Below, in pieces: positions 53,026 to 62,438 of a stretch of DNA of 64,000 nt (within the stretch, counting starts at the first letter, position 1; each line of letters begins with the position of its first letter). Under the pieces are notes generated by a model. That model worked only from the letters and a program-made list of their open reading frames with translations, was not told the origin of the DNA and did not search any database. The translations under genes were made by a program, and so were the position numbers. The DNA is from Paracoccaceae bacterium (GTDB lineage Bacteria; Pseudomonadota; Alphaproteobacteria; Rhodobacterales; Rhodobacteraceae), in the NCBI GenBank assembly GCA_024742455.1, contig JANSYL010000010.1, forward strand, positions 31,701 through 95,700, read 5' to 3'.

Positions 53026-54599
53026 TGTGCCTGCTCGCTGGCGAAGACGGCCAGAACCCGCCGTTCGATCCGCGCCACGATGCCATAGACCAGTGCCGCA
53101 AGCACCGCCGTCAGCACCGTCGCGCTCCATAATGTGCCGTAATCCGACAGGGACGCCGACACCGCCATCAGGGCGCCGAGACCGCGACCCGTGGCCAGCC
53201 ATTCCACCACTGTTACCGCAAGAACCGCCGCCGGCACTGCCATGCGCGCTGCGGCGAAGAAGGCGGGCAGCATCGCGGGAAGGCGCGCGTAAAGCAACGC
53301 CTTGCCCCGCCCCGCGCCGTAGCTCGCCATCACGTCCAGCACCTGCCCCGGCGCGCGCTGCAACCCGTACAGGCAGGCAACCAGCGTCGGAAAGAAAACC
53401 ATGACAGCGACCAGCGCGGCGCTGCCCACCGGCCCGCGCCCGACCACCAGAACCAGAAGCGGCACCGTGGTCACGATCGGCACCGCCCTCAGCGCGATGG
53501 CAACAGGCATCACCACCGCCGACAACGCGGGCGCAAGCGTCACCACGACCGCCAGTGCAGCGCCCATGGCCATACCGGCAAAGTAACCGGGGCCAAGCGC
53601 CCCCGTGGTCTCGGCCAGGGCCGCCAGCAGCGTCGCGCGGTTTTCATCCGCGCCGGGGCCGGAGACGAGGAAGGCCCAGACATCCCCCGGTCCCTTGGCG
53701 AAGAACGGGTTCAGCCCGGCGATCTGAAGCAACGCCCACCAAAGCGCGATGGCGACGACCCCCACCACCAAGATGCCGCGCAGACCTGACCAAAGGCCGG
53801 GCCCCGACCCTGTCTGCGGCGGGGCGAGAAGGACCGGCGGCGGCTCCGACAGCGCGTGACGCGCCAGCCACCCGATCCCGCCATGGGCCGCTATGGACAC
53901 TGCGGCGGCCACGGTGGCAAGCGTCCAGGTTGCTTCGGTATCCAGCCCCCGCATCGCTTGCAGGGTCAGGATGCCCATGCCACGTTCGGCGCCGGTGAAC
54001 TCTCCGACCATAGCCCCAAGAAACGCTGCCGGGGCGGCGATCTGCAGACCGGCCACCAGATAGGGCAAAGCGGCGCGGGCTCGGATATGCCAGAGCATGG
54101 CGAAGCGACCGCGCCCGTAGCTGCGCACCAGGTCGAGCCACGCGGCAGGCGTGGCGCGCAGGCCAACCAGGACAGGGACGAAGGTGGTGTAATAGACGGC
54201 AAGCGCGGCCAGCGTGACCTGGGGGCCTGTGCCGGGGCCATAGAGAACCCGCAGGATCGGCCCCGTCGCCACCAGGGGCAGGCAGAAAACCAGTAGCGCA
54301 AGCCCCGCGATCAGCGCCTCGGCGCGCGGAAGCAGCAGCGCCAGCGCGGCCAGTGCAACGGCCAACAGATTGCCGATCAAAAATCCGGTGGCCGCCGCCG
54401 CAAGCGTTGTCTGCAGCGCCCTGAAATAGAGCCCCGCATTCTGCCACAGGTGACCCGCGACCTCCCACGGGCCTGCGACGAGGAAATCCCCCGGTACCGC
54501 GACGGCCAGACCCTGCCACGCCACCAGAACCATGATCGGGCCAAGGGCAAGCCGCGGCACGCGCATGCGCATGGCCCCGGCGGCAGCGGTGGGGGTCAT
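53022..54599 (-). CDS. ABC transporter permease with two fused permease domains
   Basis: The 525-residue protein is two BPD-type permease domains in one chain. The first spans about residues 50-245 and the second about 310-520, each with its own set of helices and an EAA-like cytoplasmic loop (DLVRSYGRGRFAMLWHIRAR and DVMASYGAGRGKALLYARLP). The two loops are similar, so it probably arose by tandem duplication. It works with the ATPase and the NMT1/THI5-like binding protein encoded just upstream. Fused permeases of the nitrate/sulfonate class usually come as two chains. The substrate is not known. Confidence 0.85.
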   Translation of the reverse strand: MTPTAAAGAMRMRVPRLALGPIMVLVAWQGLAVAVPGDFLVAGPWEVAGHLWQNAGLYFRALQTTLAAAATGFLIGNLLAVALAALALLLPRAEALIAGLALLVFCLPLVATGPILRVLYGPGTGPQVTLAALAVYYTTFVPVLVGLRATPAAWLDLVRSYGRGRFAMLWHIRARAALPYLVAGLQIAAPAAFLGAMVGEFTGAERGMGILTLQAMRGLDTEATWTLATVAAAVSIAAHGGIGWLARHALSEPPPVLLAPPQTGSGPGLWSGLRGILVVGVVAIALWWALLQIAGLNPFFAKGPGDVWAFLVSGPGADENRATLLAALAETTGALGPGYFAGMAMGAALAVVVTLAPALSAVVMPVAIALRAVPIVTTVPLLVLVVGRGPVGSAALVAVMVFFPTLVACLYGLQRAPGQVLDVMASYGAGRGKALLYARLPAMLPAFFAAARMAVPAAVLAVTVVEWLATGRGLGALMAVSASLSDYGTLWSATVLTAVLAALVYGIVARIERRVLAVFASEQAQ

Positions 54600-55390
54600 T
54601 GCGCCGCCAGGCGGCGCGGCGACGGCCCTTCCCCGCCGATCAGCGCCGCGCTGACCTGTTCGGCCAGGTCGATAAAGGCCGGCGTGGTCTCCTGCCCCGG
54701 GCGCGGGTCCGGCAGGTCGATGGCAATATCGGCGACGATGCGTGCCGGGCGGGGCGAGAAGACAAGCACCCTTTGCGACAGCAATACCGCCTCGGTCACC
54801 GAATGGGTCACGAGCAGGGTCGTGGTGCCGCGTGCCTGCCAGATCGGCGGCAGATCCTCGCTCAGCTTGCGGCGGGTCAGCTCATCGACCGCGCCGAAGG
54901 GTTCGTCCAGCAGCAACAGGCGGGGCTGCGTGATCAGGCAGCGGGCAATGGCCGCGCGCTGCCGCATGCCCCCCGAAAGCGCGCCGGGGCGGGCATCGAA
55001 AAATCCGTCCAGCCCCACGAGGTCGAGCATCGCATCGATCGCGGCCGCATCGACCCGCTGGCCGGCCAGTCTTTGCGCGAGCGCCACGTTGCCGCGCGCC
55101 GTCCGCCACGGCAAAAGCGACGGGTCCTGGAACGCGATCGCCAGTCCCGCCTGGGCGCGCACCGCGTCCGGGGTGTCATCGCCGATGCGGATACTGCCCG
55201 CATCGGGCCTTTCCAGCCCCGCCACAAGCCGCAGCAGGGTGGATTTGCCACATCCCGATGGCCCGACCAGGGCGGTCGTCTGACCGCCCCGAAAGGTCAC
55301 ATCGAGCGGGTCCACCGCCACGACATCGCCAAAGCGCTTGGCAAGGCCTTTACAGACGATGTCGGGCGCTATGCGCGGGTCAGCTGGCAT
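54596..55390 (-). CDS. ABC transporter ATP-binding protein (nitrate/sulfonate/taurine type)
   Basis: The 264-residue protein has Walker A LVGPSGCGKSTLLRLV, the Q-loop IAFQDPSLLPWR, the signature LSGGMRQRAAIAR and Walker B RLLLLDEPFGAVD. The start at 55390 (MPADPRIAPDIVCKGL) follows a GAGGTCC ribosome site; an in-frame TTG at 55402 is an alternative. It overlaps the binding-protein gene by 11 bases and the permease gene by four bases. It powers uptake by the fused permease. Confidence 0.92.
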   Translation of the reverse strand: MPADPRIAPDIVCKGLAKRFGDVVAVDPLDVTFRGGQTTALVGPSGCGKSTLLRLVAGLERPDAGSIRIGDDTPDAVRAQAGLAIAFQDPSLLPWRTARGNVALAQRLAGQRVDAAAIDAMLDLVGLDGFFDARPGALSGGMRQRAAIARCLITQPRLLLLDEPFGAVDELTRRKLSEDLPPIWQARGTTTLLVTHSVTEAVLLSQRVLVFSPRPARIVADIAIDLPDPRPGQETTPAFIDLAEQVSAALIGGEGPSPRRLAAQ

Positions 55391-56375
55391 GGACCTCTTC
55401 AAGGATCGACCGGTCCCACAAATCCGCAGTGACCGTCTGACCCAAAAGCGCCAGCGTTTCGATATTGGCCGCGACCGTGTCTTCGGTGAACCAGCCGAAG
55501 CCGTGTTCGTCCGTCAGGTCCGAGAACATCAGCGGCACCTGGCGGGCGGCCTGCAGGCGTTGCACCTCGGGGTCGAGACCCAGATCGGGGAACCGCGCGA
55601 CGGTCATGTCGGCAGCAGCATCGGTGTCCTGCCGGTAGATGTCCCACCCGCGTGTCTCGCCGCGCATCAGGCCCACAAGCTCGGCCCGGCGGTTGGCGAT
55701 GCTGTCCTCGGTCGCGATATAGGTCTGCGAATGCAGGGCATAGCCATGGTCGGCCATCAGCATTGTCACGCTGTCGACGCCTTGCACCGCCATCGCGACG
55801 GGCAGATCGGTTTCCCAGTTCAGCAGGCAATCGACCTCACCCGCGATCAGGGGTTCGGCCGAATACTGTGTGGGCACGATTTCGATGCCGTCGATATCGA
55901 CCCCGTTCAGCGTGCACAACGCCTGCAGGACGGGCGTGTTGGCCAGCGCCATGCCGATACGCTTGCCCACCAGATCGGCGGGTTCGTTGACCGGATTGGC
56001 GGGCAAGGAGGTGATGACGAAGGGGTTCTTCTGCATCGCCACGCCGAGGATCTTGAACGGCGCGCCCTGCGCCACGGCGGCGGCGGTATAATCGGCGGCG
56101 GAAATGCCGACCAGCGCCTGCCCCGAGACCACGGGGGGTTCGACCGGGGCGTTCGGGCCGCCCGGGTCAAGCATCACCGAAAGCCCCTCTGCCTCCCAAA
56201 GCCCCTGGTCCTGGGCGATATAGCTGCCGCCGAACTGCACGGAATGCAGCCATGACAATTGCATGCGCAGCGGTGTCTGTGCCTGGGCCCGGGCCCGGGG
56301 CAGTGCCGCAAACGCCCCGACCGTCGCGATCCCCGCGCCGAGCACGTGGCGACGGGTGAGTCCAAATTGGGTCAT
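55380..56375 (-). CDS. ABC substrate-binding protein, NMT1/THI5-like
   Basis: The 331-residue protein starts with a twin-arginine signal (LTRRHVLGAGIATVGAFAAL). The mature part LRMQLSWLHSVQFGGSYIAQ and SGQALVGISAADY matches the NMT1/THI5-like SsuA/TauA class. The genes encoding permease and ATPase follow on the same strand. Substrates of this class include sulfonates, pyrimidines and nitrate; the LSWLH segment resembles thiamine-precursor binders, but I cannot assign it. A GGAGG ribosome site precedes the ATG at 56375. It is first in the operon. Confidence 0.88.
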   Translation of the reverse strand: MTQFGLTRRHVLGAGIATVGAFAALPRARAQAQTPLRMQLSWLHSVQFGGSYIAQDQGLWEAEGLSVMLDPGGPNAPVEPPVVSGQALVGISAADYTAAAVAQGAPFKILGVAMQKNPFVITSLPANPVNEPADLVGKRIGMALANTPVLQALCTLNGVDIDGIEIVPTQYSAEPLIAGEVDCLLNWETDLPVAMAVQGVDSVTMLMADHGYALHSQTYIATEDSIANRRAELVGLMRGETRGWDIYRQDTDAAADMTVARFPDLGLDPEVQRLQAARQVPLMFSDLTDEHGFGWFTEDTVAANIETLALLGQTVTADLWDRSILEEVHAS

Positions 56376-56578
56376 TCAACCTCCAAGTGGTTATCAGCCT
56401 CTACCCTAACGTCCTGTTCGGCCTTGCAAAGGGGATTTGCTGCGACGCGGCGAATAAACGCCGGTCCACACGGCATTGTGAGCGGGATCGCGGTTCCGGG
56501 ACGCAATTCTTTTGACATGGGGCGGGTGAGCGCCTTTGGTTGCACAGGTCCACTCCGTGCCCTGAAAGGACCGCTTCA

Positions 56579-57127
56579 ATTTCGGCTGCTCCACGCTATT
56601 CCCTGATCGCCCGCCTGTTCCACTGGGGGGTGGCGGCCCTTGTTCTCGCAATGATCCCCGCAGGCGTCATCATGGTGCAGGAAGGGCTGCCGCGCGAAAC
56701 TGCGAATATGCTGTTCATCTTTCACAAGAATGTGGGCGTGCTTGTGTTGCTGGTCGTGCTGGCGCGGCTTGCCTACCGGTTCTTCAACCCGGCGCCACCC
56801 CTGCCTGCTGGCATCAACCCGCTGCAGAAACGCATCTCGCATGTCTCGCACGCCCTGCTCTATGTGCTTTTGATCGCGATGCCGATCCTCGGCTACACGC
56901 GGGTGAAGGCCGGGGGCTTTCCGATCGAATATCTCGACGCGATGGGCATTCCGGCCCTGGTGCCCCGGTCCGAGGCCCTGGCCGATGCCGCACAAACAGC
57001 GCATTTCGTCGGCGGACTGCTGCTTGCCGCCTTGATCGCCGCGCATGTGGGCGCCGCCCTCTTGCATGGCATCATTCTGCGCGACGGGGTGTTCCGGCGG
57101 ATGTGGTTCGGCACGGGCGCACATTAG
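56579..57127 (+). CDS. Cytochrome b561 family protein, unusual ATT start
   Basis: The product, of about 182 residues, has four transmembrane helices. Conserved histidines in LIARLFHWGVAALV, MLFIFHKNVGVLV, VSHALLYVLLIAM and LIAAHVGAALLHG fit a diheme b561 protein of the inner membrane, which passes electrons from quinol or a periplasmic partner. No ATG or GTG fits: the first helix begins too early. ATT at 56579 has an AAAGGA ribosome site eight bases upstream and gives ISAAPRYSLIARLF, the normal family N terminus. A TTG at 56540 has no ribosome site. Either ATT initiates, or an ATG has mutated. Confidence 0.75.
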   Translation: MSAAPRYSLIARLFHWGVAALVLAMIPAGVIMVQEGLPRETANMLFIFHKNVGVLVLLVVLARLAYRFFNPAPPLPAGINPLQKRISHVSHALLYVLLIAMPILGYTRVKAGGFPIEYLDAMGIPALVPRSEALADAAQTAHFVGGLLLAALIAAHVGAALLHGIILRDGVFRRMWFGTGAH

Positions 57128-57140
57128 CGCCCTTCCCGCG

Positions 57141-59126
57141 TCAACCTTCTGCGGGCTGCGGCGCGCCGCTGCCCCGGCCCCCCGCCCGGTTAAGCGCAAG
57201 CAGGGCGAGGATCACGACCACGCCCACGATCTCGGCGGTCAGGTTCGGCCAGAACACCGCGATCACCGCCAGCACCATCAGCACCCGCTGCCAGAGCGGC
57301 ATTGCCCGCCACAGGAACCCTTCCAGCGCGACGGCGAACCCGGCCATGGCCACCAGCGCGATGAACCCGTTCCAGACCACCAGCAGGAACGGACCGCCCA
57401 GAATGATGGATTCGTTGAACACCATGAACAGCGGCACGAGATACAGCCCCTTGGCGTATTTCCACGCCTGAACGCTGGTCTCCATCGGTTTCGACCCGGC
57501 GATCGCGGCACCTGCAAACCCTGCCAGGGCCACGGGCGGCGTCACGTTTGAATCCTGCGAATACCAGAACACCACCAGATGGGCGATCAGGATCGGGATG
57601 CCGAATTCGACCGTCAGCGCCGGGCCGACAAGGATGATGAGCACGATATAGGCTGCCGTCACCGGCAAACCCATGCCCAGGATCAGGCTGGCGATCAGCA
57701 CCAGAAGCAGTGCCAGAAGCAGGTTGCCGCCCGAGAAGGCGATCATCATGGCCGAGAATTTCAGGCCCAGCCCGGTCAGGCCGACAACGCCCACGATGAT
57801 CCCGGCCACGGCACAGGCCATGGATACCGCCACCGCGTTGCGCGCGCCCAGTTCAAGGGCCTGCAGCGTCAGGGCAAAGCCACGTTTGCAAAGCGCGATG
57901 AACCCGGCCAGCGTCGGCTTGTCGGCGAAATACACCCACAAAGCCCGGGCCGAGGCCGCAGCGACGATCGACACGATGGCATAAAAGCCCACCCGCAACG
58001 GTGAATACCCCGCCACCAGCAGCGCGACCAAGGCCACCAGCGGCAGCAGGAAATGCCAGCCATCGGCCAGGACCTGGCGCACGCTCGGCAGCTCTTCCGA
58101 CGCAAGGCCCGTCATGCCCTGTTTCACGGCGGCGATATGGACCAGCAGGTAGACCGCCCCGAAATACAGGATCGCCGGGAAGATCGAGACCAGAACGATG
58201 TCGACATAGGGCACCTGCGTGAATTCCGACATCAGGAAGGCACCCGCGCCCATCAGCGGTGGCATGATCTGCCCGCCGGTCGATGCCGCTGCCTCGATGC
58301 CGCCTGCCTGTGCAGGGCGGTAGCCCAGTTTCTTCATGAGCGGGATCGTGAAGGCCCCCGTCGTCACCACGTTGGCGATGGCGCTGCCGCTGATCGATCC
58401 CATCCCGGCGCTTGCGATCACCGCCGCCTTGGCCGGGCCGCCGCGCTGCCGACCCGTGGCAGCATAGGCCAGATCGATGAAGAACTTGCCCGCGCCGGTT
58501 ACCTCGAGGAACGCGCCGAACAGCACGAAAACGAAAACGAAGGTCGCGGCCACGCCCAGTGGAATACCGAAAATGCCCTCGGCCCCGAGGGTCATCTGGC
58601 TGGCCAACCGGTCCAGAGAATAGCCCCGGTGGTTCAGGATACCGGGCATCCAGTCGGCCAGGAACGGCAATTCCCCCCGGCTGCCCGCGAAGGCGTAAAG
58701 CACGAAGACCGCCCCGATGATCGTCATGCCAAGGCCCACGGCCCGGCGCGCGCCCTCAAGCACCACGAAAATTGTCAGCACCCCGATCCAGACGTCGATG
58801 TCACGCGGGAAGATCTGGTTGGCGATTATGTCGATATTGATCGGCAGCCAGGCCCCCACCAAGACCGAGGCCGCGATCAGCGCCCCGTCGATGATCCAGC
58901 CCAGCACGCCCCGGTCATGGTCCCGGCCCCAGACCGGGTAGATCAGGAAACAAAGGACAAGGATGAACCCCAGATGGATCGGCCGCTGAAAAAACAGGCC
59001 AAGCGGCTGCACGCCCGCCGCCCAGAGCTGGAACAGCGACAGCGCGATGCCGACGATCATGATCAGCTTCAGCGTGAGCCAGCTTTGCGGGCGCGCCGGG
59101 CCGGGCACCTCCGTATCCATCACCAT
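57141..59126 (-). CDS. TRAP transporter permease, fused small and large subunits (TAXI type)
   Basis: The 661-residue membrane protein is a fused DctQ-DctM permease. The first quarter has four helices (small-subunit-like); the rest is the large subunit with motifs such as GMGSISGSAIANVVTTGAF and MLIASLILGMGLPVTAAYIV-like LIASLILGMGLPVTAAYIVL and SQDSNVTPPVALAGFAGAA. Fused permeases pair with TAXI-type binding proteins, and such a protein is encoded just upstream. The substrate is often a dicarboxylate or glutamate, but that is not proven here. The gene follows the DUF1850 gene by six bases. Confidence 0.93.
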   Translation of the reverse strand: MVMDTEVPGPARPQSWLTLKLIMIVGIALSLFQLWAAGVQPLGLFFQRPIHLGFILVLCFLIYPVWGRDHDRGVLGWIIDGALIAASVLVGAWLPINIDIIANQIFPRDIDVWIGVLTIFVVLEGARRAVGLGMTIIGAVFVLYAFAGSRGELPFLADWMPGILNHRGYSLDRLASQMTLGAEGIFGIPLGVAATFVFVFVLFGAFLEVTGAGKFFIDLAYAATGRQRGGPAKAAVIASAGMGSISGSAIANVVTTGAFTIPLMKKLGYRPAQAGGIEAAASTGGQIMPPLMGAGAFLMSEFTQVPYVDIVLVSIFPAILYFGAVYLLVHIAAVKQGMTGLASEELPSVRQVLADGWHFLLPLVALVALLVAGYSPLRVGFYAIVSIVAAASARALWVYFADKPTLAGFIALCKRGFALTLQALELGARNAVAVSMACAVAGIIVGVVGLTGLGLKFSAMMIAFSGGNLLLALLLVLIASLILGMGLPVTAAYIVLIILVGPALTVEFGIPILIAHLVVFWYSQDSNVTPPVALAGFAGAAIAGSKPMETSVQAWKYAKGLYLVPLFMVFNESIILGGPFLLVVWNGFIALVAMAGFAVALEGFLWRAMPLWQRVLMVLAVIAVFWPNLTAEIVGVVVILALLALNRAGGRGSGAPQPAEG

Positions 59127-59132
59127 CGCGCG

Positions 59133-59612
59133 TCAATCCCCTGTCAAAGCGATGCGCACCCTCTGGCGCGCTGCGGCCTCGGACAGGGACACCACCGTGT
59201 CCCCCACCTGAAGCCGATGATCGACAGGCCCTGCCCCGGGGCGCAGCACATAGGCATCTCCCGGCACGGCTTCGTCGATCTCCAAAATCCAGTATCCGCC
59301 TTCGCCATCCGACACCTGCCGCCCACGGCCGGGAATATGCCCCAGCCCTGCGGCAAAATCGGGTTGGCGCGACCGGGTCAGCACCATCCGGCCATCGCGG
59401 TTCTCATAGCAATCGGTCACCGGGAACCCCTGCACCGAATGGTTCCAGAGCACACACCATTCACCGCCCTCGGGCACGGACAAGCGCGCGATCTCTGTCC
59501 CGTCGCCGATACGCGTCGCGACGAGGTCCTCTGACAACGCCGGACCGGCGCCGAAAAGCAGGAGGAGGGCTGAACACCCTCCTCCGATCGTTGGGAAAAT
59601 CCGCAGGCTCAC
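59133..59612 (-). CDS. DUF1850 protein of a TRAP-TAXI operon
   Basis: The 159-residue product has an N-terminal signal peptide (MSLRIFPTIGGGCSALLLLF, cleaved after about residue 28). The mature part contains WCVLWNHSVQGFPVTDCYEN, the core motif of DUF1850. This family occurs almost always between a TAXI binding protein and a fused TRAP permease, as here, so it is probably an accessory protein. It overlaps the binding-protein gene by four bases. Confidence 0.85.
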   Translation of the reverse strand: MSLRIFPTIGGGCSALLLLFGAGPALSEDLVATRIGDGTEIARLSVPEGGEWCVLWNHSVQGFPVTDCYENRDGRMVLTRSRQPDFAAGLGHIPGRGRQVSDGEGGYWILEIDEAVPGDAYVLRPGAGPVDHRLQVGDTVVSLSEAAARQRVRIALTGD

Positions 59613-60568
59613 GGACGCAGGCGATCCGGGATCTCGGCGCCGATTTCCTCGTAGTAGCGGATCGCACCCGGATGCAGCGGCACCGGGGTCGCGGCCAGCG
59701 TGAACTCGACCGTGGTCTGGTTGGCAGCCGGGTGAACCGCGCGCAGCTCGTCAATGTTTTCGAACATCGCACGGGTGATCTGGTAGGCCAGTTCCTCGTC
59801 CATCTCCGACGACACGGCCAGCACGTTCGGCACACCCAGAACCATGGTCTCACCGACACCTTCATAGGTGCCATCGGCCAGCACGGTGCGCGCGAAAAGC
59901 GGCTCGGCTTCCTGGGCCGCCGTCATCTCGGCCTCCGACAGCTCGATGACGACGATCGACTGGGTAGTGGCGAGGTTGAGGATCGACGAGGTCGGCGCGC
60001 CCACCGACCAGAAGCCCGCATCGATATCGCCGTTGGCCAGCGCATCTGCGGTTTCGTTGAAGTTCAGGCGCTGTTCCTCGATATCATCATAGGTGATGCC
60101 GTTGGCGGCCAGGATGACCTCGGCGTTGACCTCGGTGCCCGAGCCGGGCGCGCCGACCGAGATGCGCATGCCGCGCATGTCTTCCAGCGAGGTGATGCCC
60201 GACCCTTCCAGGGTCACGATCTGGATCATGTTGGCATACATCGACGCAAGACCGCGGATCATCGGCAGCTGCTGGCCCTCGAAACGGCCGGTGCCGCTGT
60301 AGGCCTGTGCCACGGTGTCGGCCAGCGCCAGGCCCATGTCGGCATCGCCGGTGGCGATGAGGCCCATGTTCTCGACCGATGCACCGGTGACCTCGGCGGT
60401 GGCCGAGTAACCTTCGACATGGTTGTTGATCACTTCCGCAAGGCCGCCGCCCATCGGGAAATAGACACCGCCGGTGCCGCCTGTGGCGACCGACAGCTGT
60501 TCCTGCGCGAGGGCAGGCATGGCGAACGCGACAAGCGCGCCGGCCGCAAGAGCTCTGATCATGGTCAT
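59609..60568 (-). CDS. TAXI family TRAP solute-binding protein
   Basis: The 319-residue exported protein has a signal peptide (MTMIRALAAGALVAFAMPAL) and the TAXI-family core: SVATGGTGGVYFPMGGGLAE at the start of the mature chain, then RISVGAPGSGTEVNAEVIL and DIDAGFWSVGAPTSSILNL. It captures the substrate in the periplasm for the fused permease. The ATG at 60568 follows a GGGAG ribosome site; an upstream frame exists but is not coding. It is first in the operon, which is transcribed leftward. Confidence 0.92.
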   Translation of the reverse strand: MTMIRALAAGALVAFAMPALAQEQLSVATGGTGGVYFPMGGGLAEVINNHVEGYSATAEVTGASVENMGLIATGDADMGLALADTVAQAYSGTGRFEGQQLPMIRGLASMYANMIQIVTLEGSGITSLEDMRGMRISVGAPGSGTEVNAEVILAANGITYDDIEEQRLNFNETADALANGDIDAGFWSVGAPTSSILNLATTQSIVVIELSEAEMTAAQEAEPLFARTVLADGTYEGVGETMVLGVPNVLAVSSEMDEELAYQITRAMFENIDELRAVHPAANQTTVEFTLAATPVPLHPGAIRYYEEIGAEIPDRLRP

Positions 60569-61094
60569 TATAGTACTCCCTGGATTGGTTGTGTTTTTTG
60601 GGGTCAGGCGGGTGAGAAAGCCGGACATGGCATGGCCAGGATGGCCTTGGAACCGGACGCGGCGCAAAGCAAAAGGGGCGCGTGCCTGCGCCCTGACATG
60701 CCAGAGCGCGCGGAAAGGACGTGCGCCATCCACGGCGACGTCACCGGACGAGATGCGTCCTCCAAACCCCTCTACCTCCCTTTCGGCGCCCGGCACAAAA
60801 GCCGAACCCCCGTAAGCAGCGGCATAAAAGCAGCATCCCGGCAATCTTGCAAATGAAACCTAGTTGCCGCCACGCGGGCGGCGGACCAGATCGGATGCGA
60901 CTGGCGGACCAGAATGCCAAGGTGGTACTTTGGCAAGGAGGCCGGAAGCAGCGGTTAACAGTACCGCCGATGTCGCGCCAGAAGACTGCGACGATCTGCA
61001 TTTTCGGATGGGTCTGGAGGGGATTGACGATCACCGAGCATCAGCTGGCGCGCCGCACCAGATTTGTCCGCACCGGCGCGCCAAGCGTCCCGTG
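60569..61094. other. Gene-poor 526-base gap before the O-antigen-ligase gene
   Basis: No convincing gene is present. The part next to 60568 must hold the promoter and leader of the TRAP operon (minus strand). The rest is of mixed composition with several short open frames, none with codon use or homology that I trust. One minus-strand frame ending near 61001 starts MQIVAVFWRDI, which resembles the start of a small conserved Rhodobacteraceae protein but loses similarity after about 12 residues; it may be a remnant. Confidence 0.5.
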
Positions 61095-62438
61095 TCAGGG
61101 CGTTGTTGCGTCGGCCCGCGACGCAGCCAATGCGCCCCATGCGACAGACAACAGGATCATCCCTGTCTGTCCGTGTTCAACATAGGTGGTGGTCTGCCCA
61201 AGCCCCGCAAAGGTGATGTAGGTCACGGTCAGAAACCCCAGCGTCGCGGCAAGTTTCTGGTCGGACGGCACCCCTGCCCCAGCAAAGGCGGGCCGCGTGA
61301 AGACGGCAAAAACCATCACGAGGAACACCGTCACCGTGACCACGCCGACCAGGCCGCGTTCAATCAGTGTCGTGGTCCACAAGTTGTGGCCATGGCTGGA
61401 CCAAAAGAAGCGGTCCGCCTCGGCGTCATAATCGCGACCATCGGCCTCCAGCTCAGCACGGACAACCTCGGGGTCTGTTGAGATATGAAAACTGCGCAAG
61501 CCTGTGCCGAACAGTGGATTTCGGTCATAGACTTCCAATGCAGTGAAGAAGAGGCTGTCGCGGTGCGACAGGAAAGTGTCACCTTCGCCGAAGAACCCTC
61601 CGGTCGTGATACGCGTCACAAGTTCATTCCGAAACTCGGCTGATGGGGGCGTTGCCAAAAGCGCCATAAACGCAATCAGAACAGCGAACGCGCTTCCCCA
61701 AATCGCGCGTGTGGAAAACCGGTCTTTCAAGAAAATGATGAGCCCCAGCGTCGTGACCACCAGCCCCGAAGCCATCGCGACAAGACTTCGCGAGGGAACG
61801 AAATAGGCAAAGGCCGCAACGATGCCAGCCACGCCAATTGCCTGCATCCAGCGCTTGTCTGACAAGAGCGCCGCAAACCCTGCCGCAAGCACATTCAGCA
61901 TGTAGAGCGCTGAAGGATTGACATGACCGACCGACCGAAATTCGGGATACGTCTTGCCGTTGAGTGACCAAACCCACAAACTATCGACCACCGCCCACAC
62001 CCCACCAAGGATCACAGCCGCTAGCAAGATCCGCAACTGTGAAGGTGTATAGTCAAGTCGCCCTGCCACGATGGCGGTCAGACCGATGACCAGCCACCAC
62101 TGCGAAGATTCGAGCAGACCCAGCTGTCCGGCATATTCCGAGGTCAGTGGCGCGATCAGCGTCAATGCGAGCAAGACCCAGATCGGGATCTCAAAGGGTG
62201 ACGCGCGACCGAAATACCGCAGCATCGCGGAACGGACCAGGTAAGCAATGATCAACAGACCGCTGAAAATGTTCTTCGGCGCCTCGAAGAGAGGCAGTGC
62301 GAAGAGCAGCAGCGCAAGGATGATCAGCTCTGTCGCAGAGACACTGCGCAAGGACAGCCTGGCCGAGGCGCCTTCCCGATCCGCGTTTTTTCGTATGAAT
62401 TCCAATGCCTTAATCCTACGTTTAGCGCCCTGAAACAT
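61095..62438 (-). CDS. O-antigen ligase/polymerase-like membrane protein
   Basis: The 447-residue protein has about ten to eleven transmembrane helices and a periplasmic loop with HGHNLWTTTLIERGLVG, the conserved Wzy_C-type segment (histidine and asparagine followed by a glutamate and glycine). It would polymerise or ligate surface-polysaccharide units at the inner membrane. The start gives MFQGAKRRIKALEFIRKNAD. A second, damaged relative lies 360 bases upstream on the same strand (62799-63246), so the locus once held two related copies. Composition is less GC-rich than the rest of the window. Confidence 0.85.
   Translation of the reverse strand: MFQGAKRRIKALEFIRKNADREGASARLSLRSVSATELIILALLLFALPLFEAPKNIFSGLLIIAYLVRSAMLRYFGRASPFEIPIWVLLALTLIAPLTSEYAGQLGLLESSQWWLVIGLTAIVAGRLDYTPSQLRILLAAVILGGVWAVVDSLWVWSLNGKTYPEFRSVGHVNPSALYMLNVLAAGFAALLSDKRWMQAIGVAGIVAAFAYFVPSRSLVAMASGLVVTTLGLIIFLKDRFSTRAIWGSAFAVLIAFMALLATPPSAEFRNELVTRITTGGFFGEGDTFLSHRDSLFFTALEVYDRNPLFGTGLRSFHISTDPEVVRAELEADGRDYDAEADRFFWSSHGHNLWTTTLIERGLVGVVTVTVFLVMVFAVFTRPAFAGAGVPSDQKLAATLGFLTVTYITFAGLGQTTTYVEHGQTGMILLSVAWGALAASRADATTP

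Noticed and set aside
60741..61034. Minus-strand frame starting MQIVAVFWRDI
   Set aside because: The first dozen residues resemble a small conserved protein, but the rest does not, and no ribosome site or context supports a gene. It may be a remnant.
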